Shown here: positions 56,498 through 64,000 of the stretch, in pieces
Numbering within the stretch: the first letter of the stretch is position 1
How the letters are laid out: the number at the start of each line of letters is the position of its first letter
Source of the DNA: Sipunculus nudus
Taxonomy: Eukaryota > Annelida > Sipuncula > Golfingiida > Sipunculidae
Length of the DNA: 64,000 bases
Direction: 5' to 3'
NCBI GenBank assembly: GCA_026874595.1
Contig: CM049314.1
Coordinates: forward strand, 59,435,300 to 59,499,299
Program-made: the position numbers and the translations under genes
Notes under the pieces: generated by a model
Database searches by the model: none
The model's input: the letters and a program-made list of their open reading frames with translations, nothing else
What the model was told of the DNA's origin: nothing

Positions 56498-57565
56498 ATG
56501 AATTTTAAGATTCTGAGTGTTAATGCTAATGGGATTAGGAATTATATTAAAAGAAGGAAATTATTCAATTGGTGTCATAAACAAGGATTGGATAGAGGTA
56601 TATGTTTTATTCAGGAATCCCATTCTGATACAAAATGTGAACAAGCATGGAAACACCAATGGAGGAGTCATAGTTTCTTTTCCCATGGTACAAATCAGGC
56701 CAGGGGAACATTAACTTTAATTGGGTCAAAACTAGAATTCACATTGTTGGATAGTAAAGTGGACGATGCAGGAAGATTTGTTATGCTATATTGTTTCATT
56801 CAAGGGTCACACTTTTTGCTGATTAACGTTTATGGTCCTAACAGTGAGACTGAGCAATTATTATGTTACGAGAATATTTATAATACAATAAATGATAATT
56901 TTCAGCCCGACGAAAATACTAAGATAATTTGGGGTGGGGACTTTAATTTTTGCTTTTCTGATGAGGATGCTGATGGAGGTAAATTTACGCTTAAGTCAAA
57001 AACAGTCGACATGATTAAGAGGACTATGGAATTACTAAATATATGTGATATCTGGAGAGTTCGAAACCCAAAAGTTAAAAAATTCACCTGGAGACGATTA
57101 TGTCTACTTACACAACGGAGATTAGATTTCTTTTTAGTGTCATCGTCTCTGCAACCCTATATTTCACACTGTGATATTATACCCAGTGTTGGCTCGGATC
57201 ATTCAGCTGTACATCTGGCACTTAGGTCATTGAACACTGATAAACATGGGCCTTCCTTCTGGAAATTTAATTGTTCACTTATCAAAGATATAAATTATAA
57301 AAACAAGATGAAGGAGTATATTGTTACAACAAAGCAGGAGTTGGATCACTCAGAGCTAGATGCACGAGGTAAATGGGAGTATCTGAAATATAGCATTAGG
57401 AAGTTTACAATTACTTATTCTAAAGAAAAGAATAGAAGATTAAAAGATAAATACCTTTCATTAGAAAAAGAAGTAAAAGAAATGGAATGTGCCATCAGTA
57501 GTAATCCGATTTATGAAAACTTAGAAAAATATGAAAAGATCAAGAATGAATTGGAGGAATGCTAA
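56498..57565 (+). pseudogene. LINE ORF2, endonuclease part, ended by in-frame TAA
   Basis: The APE-type endonuclease nicks target DNA to prime reverse transcription. The ATG at 56,498 places the domain at the N-terminus, as in L1. Motifs: SVNANGI, FIQESHS (catalytic E), NVYGPN, WGGDFNFCFS (catalytic D and N), RRLDFFLVS, and GSDHSAVHL (catalytic D and H). All active-site positions seem present. The frame stops at TAA 57,563-57,565; the next codons continue in the same frame into the RT part, so this is a single nonsense change. Confidence 0.85.
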
Positions 57566-60277
57566 AATAAAATAACGGAAGGAATTATAATAAGGTCAAG
57601 AGCACAATGGCATGAGCAAGGTGAAAGAAATAATAAATACTTTGTAAACTTGGAAAGGAGAAATAAGAATAAAACTTGTATTAGAAAATTACTTATCGAT
57701 GGAAATGAGGTAACAAATCAGGAAAATATTATGAAAGAAATATATAATTTTTACTGTACAAGATATGAGAGACATATAGATAAAAGCTTTAATGATTGTG
57801 AACATTTGTTAGATAGTTGCTCTAACTTACCAGTATTAAGTACAGATGAAGCAGAGTTGTGTGAAGGTATGATTACTATAACTGATGTACACAATGCATT
57901 AAAATCTATGGCGAATAACAAGACTCCTGGAAATGATGGGCTTTGCAAAGAATTTTATTTATGCTTCTTCAGTGAATTAGGAAGTTTTTTGACTACATGT
58001 CTTAATGAATGTTATAATTTTGGTGATCTGACTACAAGTCAAAAACAGTCAGTAATCACTCTTCTTGAGAAACCTGGAAAAGATGTAAGATTCATAAATT
58101 CATGGAGACCCATCAGTTTAATAAATGTTGACTGTAAAATCCTTAGTAAAATACTTGTAGCACGTTTAAGTAAAGTTCTGAATAAATTGGTTGATATGGA
58201 TCAAAATGCATTTGTTCCAGGACGCTACATAGGGGACTCAGTACGCCTTATATCAGATATGATTGAATATTGTGAAGTAGAAAACAAAACTGGAATATTG
58301 TTTGGTGCTGATTTCGCTGCAGCTTTTGATTCCGTAGATCATGTGTTTATGCTATCGGTATTGAAACGGTATGGATTTGGACCAATGTTTATCAACTGGA
58401 TAAAATTCATTCATACAGGTTCACAAAGTTGTGTTTTAAATAACGGATATTCAACCAGATATTTTTCTGTGTCAAGAGGTACTAAGCAAGGTGATCCAAT
58501 TGCACCATATTTGTTCATTCTTTTGATAGAAATCTTAATGCATATGGTTAGATCAGAAAAAAATGTAAAAGGCATTTATATAGGTAGAAATGAAGTAAAA
58601 CTAACAATATTTGCTGATGATGTTACTTTTTTCCTGTCCAATGTGGAGTCATTTAAATATTTGATATCAATAATTGACACATTTGCTAATTATACTTCAT
58701 TAAAAGTGAATTATGAAAAGTCAGATGTAGCTTGGTTAGGAAAATGGAAGAAAAAAAGAGGAAACACCAATTTCATGTAAATGGGTTAATTTAACAAAAT
58801 CTGCTATTAAAATTCTTGGGATATGGTACACATATAATGAAGAACTTTGTTTTAAGTATAACTTTCAGACAGTGGAGGAAAAACTTAAGTTACTGTTTAA
58901 CATTTGGTCAACTAGAAACCTTACAATATTTGGACGTACAGAAATTTGTAGAACTTTAGCCTTACCAAAGATTTTGTATGTTTGTAATATGTGCACCGCA
59001 CCAACAATATTTATTAATAATATCACAGTACTCATGAGACAGTTTCTATGGAAGGGTAAGCGACCTAAAGTCAAATATGAGACAGTCATTGGGTCCTATG
59101 ACCGGGGAGGTTTGAGCTTTCCAGATGTTGGTACAAGATTAAAAACTCAGTATGTAATGTGGATACAAAAATTAACCACAGGTTCAGATAAAACATGGAA
59201 AACAATACCTCAGTACTATTTGAATGCAATTGGAGGTAAAGATGCAATTTCAATGAATTTTGATATAAAGAGAATTCCATGTCAAATGTTGCCATTTTAT
59301 AAGGAATGCCTGAAAGAGTGGTCATATTTTGTTAAAAAATACCCTGAATCAGCCCAGGAAGTTATCTTACAACCTTTGTGGAATAATTGTTATCTGAAGT
59401 TCAATAAAAAGTCTTTTTTTTTGTAAAATATTTTGATAGTTTAAACATAAGAACGGTGAAAGACCTTTTAACAAATAATGGTTATGTGTGTACTTGGCAC
59501 GAATTGAGGGTAAGGTACCCACCATTATCATTTAGCAAGTATTTGTCATTGAGATCTGTTATAGGTTCAATACCTCAAGACTGAATTAGTTTATGTATAT
59601 CAGAAGAGTTTGTAGAAACTAGAGGACAGTGTGTTGTTACAGATACCGGAATTATTGATTTAGCAGAGATTACATCTAAAAGGGTGTATGATTCACTTAT
59701 CAAAAAGAAGAGCACTCAGTCAACAACATTAAAGAAGTGGGCTGAAAGAGGAAAAATTAGTTGTGAACAATTTACACAATATTATGTTGCAGCCCATCAA
59801 ATTTCACTTGATATGTTTAGCAGGGAATTCCAATATAAGATTTTACATAACTATTTGCCTGTCAACTCTCTGCTTTACAAGTGGAATCTTTCTGACAGTC
59901 CGCGGTGTTCATATTGTTTTCTTGAATACGAAACAGTGATTCATTTGTTCTGTGAATGTTTTGTGTCCAAAAATGTATACTTTGGAATTCAGACATGGCT
60001 GAAAACAGTGAATATATATTTGCCTTCTCTTAATGTCACAACTATTTTGTTCGGGGTATTACCTGTTAAGGAAAACCTCTTGCTGAATCAGCTTATCATG
60101 ACCTACAAAATGGTTATTTATTTAAAAAGAAATGACCCTGACACTAATTTATTTGCGTGTTTTATTAATAAATTGAAACTATTGCAAAATATTGAATATG
60201 AAATAGCTCAGAATAAAGGAAAATTAAATGTACATCTCCATAAGTGGGGGAAAATATTACCACAGTTGTTTAATTAA
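57566..60277 (+). pseudogene. LINE ORF2, reverse transcriptase and C-terminal part, broken
   Basis: The RT copies element RNA at the nicked target. The frame is open in phase with the endonuclease to 58,780, with NNKYFVNLERRN before the RT, SWRPISLINVDCKI, FGADFAAAFDSVDH, SRGTKQGDPIAPYLF and the catalytic FADDV at about 58,611. A frameshift near 58,760-58,780 moves the reading to the frame open at 59,426; a second, in the T run at 59,414-59,422, moves it back, and a TGA lies near 59,581. The C-terminal part (to 60,277) has a CSYCFLEYETVIHLFCEC zinc-finger-like motif typical of the L1/Tx1 group. This copy cannot make full ORF2p. Confidence 0.85.
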
Positions 60278-60559
60278 TATATTAGACTGTATATAAATGC
60301 TATGAATGAGAGGTTTCCTGTCCTCATTCAATAAGTCATTATTATATTACAATTTGTTATTGTTTGATAGTATATCGTATGATACTATTTATGAGGAAAA
60401 CGTATCATTAAGTATGAAATGTTGTTAATATGTCTTTAAAGTTCTTATTATTGTATAATGTCCTGTTTGTATTGTTTAATGATATTATGTTTGTATTTGT
60501 AATTGTTTGTAATTGTATGTATATATGAATAAAAAAAAAATTAAAAAAAAAATAAAAAA
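60278..60559 (+). other. LINE 3' UTR and A-rich tail
   Basis: AT-rich non-coding sequence ending in an A-rich tail (60,530-60,559) that begins inside AATAAA. Confidence 0.85.
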
Positions 60560-60808
60560 GATAGGTATTGGGAAACATCATGGCGGGAAATACGGATACC
60601 TGGGAACATCAGAAGAGGGAAACATCGTGCCAGAAACTAGGGTTCCGTTCCTGTTCATGCAACACCATCATAGACTTAGGAAGATGATTTTGGCATCCCC
60701 ATAAAAGACAAGGTTAGCGTATTTGGTTTAGTTTTATGATATATAACATATTTGATGTTTCTTATCGATATTTTTCATACCCTAACATTAAGACTGTATT
60801 GTGTACCT
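60560..60808 (+). repeat. ~46 bp minisatellite, array 2, right part and flank
   Basis: The array resumes at the duplicated target site with 'gggaaacatcatggcgggaaatacgg', ends in 'agggttccgttcctgttc', and is followed by the same ~180 bp flank as array 1. Confidence 0.88.
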
Positions 60809-60817
60809 GTCACTCCT

Positions 60818-60925
60818 TACTAGTGAGGGGGCGTTTCCCACCTCTCACTGCTAATTAGTGAGGGGCGTTTCCCACCTCTCACTGCTAATTAGTGAGGGAC
60901 GTTTCCAACATCTCACTGCTGTGTG
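60818..60925. repeat. Tandem repeat, 3 x ~37 bp
   Basis: 'ctaattagtgagg', 'gcgtttcccacctctcactg' recurs three times with small changes (starting near 60,822, 60,859 and 60,895 by the 'agtgagg' word). Confidence 0.9.
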
Positions 60926-61865
60926 GTGGCTCATGCATGCACTTGTTAAGGTTAGAGTAACAAATTAAGATGTCGTCAAAATAAATAATCTGTCCTTAAA
61001 GCAAACATTTACTATTCTTAAAATATTTGTTTAATTTTTATTTTACAAGGTATCTATTAAGGATATAAAGGATTAGATCATAACTTGATGCAGTGTATTT
61101 TTAAGACAAATTTATTTACATGTCATCAATAAATAGACCTTTTCCACGAGCATGCTTACTGCGTACGTTGGCGCCGTCGTGTCAGCTGACCCCCAGGCAG
61201 CATTTGACCAGAAGTGTAGGCCTACAGGGGAGATGAGGATATCTTGATCATTTGATTTTGAGTCCTTAGTGTTCAGGTGACGAATAAATAGCAAACAGAA
61301 TGCTAGTTTACCCCACTGATACAGCATTGTTTACTTTTTGTTTATCATATTGGTTTATTAAAATTCGTAAGTTAACGTGTGAATATACCCACGCAGCACA
61401 AACCATTTTACAAACATTTGCACAGATGTCTCAACAGACCATTTAAAAAATCAAAAACATTTCTAAAATTTAATAGCTAAAATATATTAGACGTTTAAAA
61501 TAATTTGACAAATTCGTTTAAACTTTTTATGTATTGTTGAAAAATATATAAGTATCTTCAGTTTTGAATTATATTTACGGCTCTATCAAAATAATGTTTA
61601 TGAAAGAAATATTTCGATTACATTCTAATAATATTATGCATTTTTTTTATAAGAAAATCTCAAATTCAACACTTAAATGCAGTTGAAAAAATAACATATT
61701 TTCCCCGCAAATTGTAAGTAATAATATAACCGGATAAGGGAACATTTACTTAAAAAAAATTCAAAGCATTGTAATAATATTATAACCTTTTTTTACATTT
61801 TAAGATGATTTTCTGTAAGAACTGTTTTGTGCTTACCGGGTTTATATGGGACATTAATATTTCAT
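60926..61865. other. AT-rich sequence without a supported gene
   Basis: No domain, repeat or splice-bounded frame of note. Confidence 0.4.
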
Positions 61866-61867
61866 AA

Positions 61868-64000
61868 ATAAACAAGTGACCCATGGGTCATGACGCTCAG
61901 CTGACTGTGAAGAGATTTGCAAAAGGACATTTTATCATCTGAATGGTAGTATATAGCCATTCAACTGAAGCATCAAACAGATTAACCAACAGGCTGAGAT
62001 TGTGTCTGTATGAATATATCTCGAAAATAGAGAAAAAAATGCGTAAACTTTAAAAAAATACAGGTGGCTCCACCAGTCTGCAGAAACTAATAAAAACACT
62101 TAATGGTCAATATCCATGCAAAGAAGCATGGTGGTCTCTGGATTAGTTGTTCAGATACTTCAGCTTTTGTATCAAATTTTCCATTATTCTGAGGGATACT
62201 TTTGAGTCCTATAGCTTGAAGGATATGGGTAACAGAGACCTAATTTCAGGTTTCCACAGACACTTTCATGGGCCTCCTTGCATGACAAGAATCAAGATTT
62301 TAGGTCCAGTTGTTACAATTTGTACTCTGTTGACAGATAACCACATTTTTAAAGGTCTCAATTTAGAGAAAAAAAAATCGTAAAAATTTAAAAAAAATAG
62401 AGGTGGCACACCCAGTCTGCTAAAACTGATGGAACATGTCATGATCAATATGTATCAGTGTTGTAGTTATTGAGATACTGGAGTTTTTGTATCAAATTTT
62501 TCATTGTTCTGGGGGGTATTTTGGACCCATACAGCTTAATGGATATGGGTAACAGAGACCTAATTTCAGGTTTCCATGGAGATTTTTCATGGGTCTCCGT
62601 GTGTGTAAAGAATGAAGATTCTAGGTCCATTTGTTATGATTTGTGCCATGTTAACAGATGTTCATATCTTTAAAGGTCTCAAAAATAGAGAAAAAAATTC
62701 GAAAAAAAGCCCGAAAAAACGTGGTGCCACCAGGCTGCAGAAACTGATGAAACACTCCATGATCAATATCCATACAAACAATTATGGTGATTTCTGCATA
62801 AGTTGTTCAGATACTTCAGCTTTTGTATAAAATTTTCCATTATTCTGAGCTGTACTTTGGAATGCCACAGCTCAAAGGATATGGGTAACAGAGACCTAAT
62901 TTCAGGATTTCATGGAGACTTTCCATACGTCTCCCTCTGTGTCAAGAATGAAGATTCTAGGTCCAATTTGAACCCTGTTGACAGATTACTACATCCTTAA
63001 AGGTCTCAAAAATAGAGAAAAAAAAATTGTTAAAATTTGAAAAGTACAGGTGGCGCCACCAGTCTGCAGAATCTGATGAAATATCTCATGATCAATATGT
63101 ATGCCAAAAATCATGACTATCAGTGATGTAGTTAATAAGATATTGAGGTCTTTTTATGAAATTTTTTACTATTCTGGGGGTTACTTTTGGGCCAAATAGC
63201 TCAAAGGATATGGGTAACAGAGACCTAATTTCTGTTTTCCATGGAGTCTTTTCATAGGTCTCTCAGAATGTCAAGAAAGAAGATTCTAGGTTTGGTCTTT
63301 ACGATTTGTGCCCTGTTAACAGATGTTCACATTTTTAAAGGTCTAAAAAATAGAGAAAACAATTCATAAAAAATCGAAAAATACAGGTGGCGCCACCAGT
63401 CTGCTGAAACTGATGGAACATCTCATGATCAATATGTATGCCAAAAATCATGACCATCAGTGATGTAGTAAATCAGATATTGAAGTTTTTTTATGAATTT
63501 TTTTACTATTCTGGGGGGTACTTTTGGGCCCCATAGCTCGGAGGAGATGGGTAATAGAGACCTATCTTCTTGTTTCCATGGAGACTTTTCATAGGCCTCT
63601 CAGATTGTCAAGAATAAAGATTCTAGGTCCAGACTTTACGATTTGTGCCCTGTTAACAGATTTCTACATTTTTAAAGGTCTCAAAAATAGAGAAAAAAAT
63701 TCGTAAAAATTTAAAAAAATAGAGGTGGATCACCCAGGCTGCGGAAACTCATGAAACACTCCATGATCAATATCCATGCAAACAATTATGGTGATCCCTG
63801 CATTAGTTGTTCAGATACTTCAGCTTTTGTATCAAATTTTCCATTATTCTGAGCTGTACTTTGGAGTGCCACAGCTCAAAGGATATGGGTAACAGAGGCC
63901 AAATTTCAGGTTTCCATGGAGACTTTTCATGGGTCACCCTGTGTGTCAAGGATGAAGATTCTAGGTCCAGTCGTTACAATTTGAACCCTGTTGACAGATA
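61868..64000 (+). mobile_element. Tandem-repeat-bearing element, copy 3, running off the right edge
   Basis: It starts with ACAAGTGACCCATGGGTCAT and GACGCTCAGCTGAC, the reverse complement of the right end of the copy at 46.9 kb, then enters an array of ~332 bp units. It has the same orientation as copy 1. The far end is beyond the window. Non-coding. Confidence 0.75.
62040..64000 (+). repeat. ~332 bp tandem repeat, about six units
   Basis: The anchor 'ggatatgggtaacagagacc' falls at 62,221, 62,541, 62,877, 63,206, 63,543 (variant) and 63,881. GGTGGC(G/T)CCACC cores occur at 62,066, 63,050 and 63,389, with variants at 62,402, 62,723 and 63,723. Units 3 and 6 resemble each other most, as do 4 and 5, suggesting a higher-order arrangement. 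The open frames of 60-80 codons are shadows. Confidence 0.9.

Larger units (their letters stand above)
54764..60559 (+). mobile_element. Full-length L1/Tx1-type LINE, 5.8 kb, in minisatellite
   Basis: A non-LTR retrotransposon flanked by a perfect 16 bp target duplication GATAGGTATTGGGAAA (54,748-54,763 and 60,560-60,575). It has a ~425 bp 5' UTR, ORF1 with coiled coil and RRM-like region, ORF2 with apurinic endonuclease and RT, a short 3' UTR, and an A-rich tail with AATAAA. ORF2 carries two stops and two frameshifts. The clean target duplication and full length point to a recent insertion. Confidence 0.93.

Noticed and set aside
62147-63706. Recurrent 60-80 codon frames in the right-hand array
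   Set aside because: Each is a shadow of the ~332 bp tandem unit and is not kept across units.

Overview
The window looks like intergenic and intronic DNA of a eukaryote, probably a marine invertebrate and most likely a mollusc such as a bivalve. The reasons are AT-rich, gene-poor sequence, GT-AG splice signals, long (TA)n and (GA)n microsatellites, dense small terminal-inverted-repeat elements, two kinds of Ty3/gypsy retrotransposon and an L1/Tx1-type LINE. The species cannot be named from the sequence. No bacterial-style operons, rRNA, tRNA or CRISPR arrays were seen.

Layout. 1-1.2 kb: end of a tandem-repeat-bearing element with ~145 bp units rich in nuclear-receptor half-sites. 1.6-7 kb: AT-rich sequence with candidate exons (a terminal exon at 3.0 kb on +, a SAM-like exon at 7.0 kb on -), a ~290 bp tandem repeat at 4.1-4.9 kb and a mariner-like MITE at 7.9-8.1 kb. 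8.17-16.11 kb: Ty3/gypsy element 1 on the minus strand, with ~690 bp nearly identical LTRs, a gag with an RRM-like N-terminus, and a textbook -1 frameshift signal between gag and pol. 17.9-20.3 kb: a GC-richer block with candidate first exons on both strands and a CTCF-like site; the minus-strand exon joins in frame to the SAM-like exon across an intron that would hold gypsy 1. 21.5-21.8 kb: a 21 bp minisatellite. 21.857-28.372 kb: Ty3/gypsy element 2 (+), with 735 bp LTRs, a CTTT target duplication, and integrase placed before reverse transcriptase (Gmr1-type order).

28.4-42.7 kb is a mosaic of duplicated blocks. One ~1 kb block is present at 28.4 and 41.1 kb. A rhodopsin-like GPCR region occurs as a near-open copy (38 kb), a pseudogene (33.4 kb) and a short remnant (29.6 kb); the two degraded copies are each interrupted at the same place by GA-rich satellite, 0.55 kb in one and 2.3 kb in the other. 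43.76 kb carries a complete-looking type I hammerhead ribozyme. 45.65-46.92 kb is a second tandem-repeat-bearing element. 48.443-51.474 kb is a 3.03 kb TIR element with a TA target duplication, whose unoccupied paralogous site survives at 32.56 kb; it holds a two-exon cysteine/histidine-rich gene. 52.6-60.8 kb holds two related ~46 bp minisatellite arrays; the second was split by a full-length LINE (54.764-60.559 kb) with a perfect 16 bp target duplication. 61.87 kb to the right edge is a third tandem-repeat-bearing element with ~332 bp units.

Most open reading frames belong to mobile elements or are artefacts of low-complexity repeats. The host coding content that can be supported is small: the partial GPCR and several single exons. 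The most informative signals are RNA- and genome-level: the hammerhead ribozyme, the gag-pol frameshift signal, the inverted pol domain order, the nested insertions with intact target duplications, and the duplicated GPCR loci interrupted by purine satellite.
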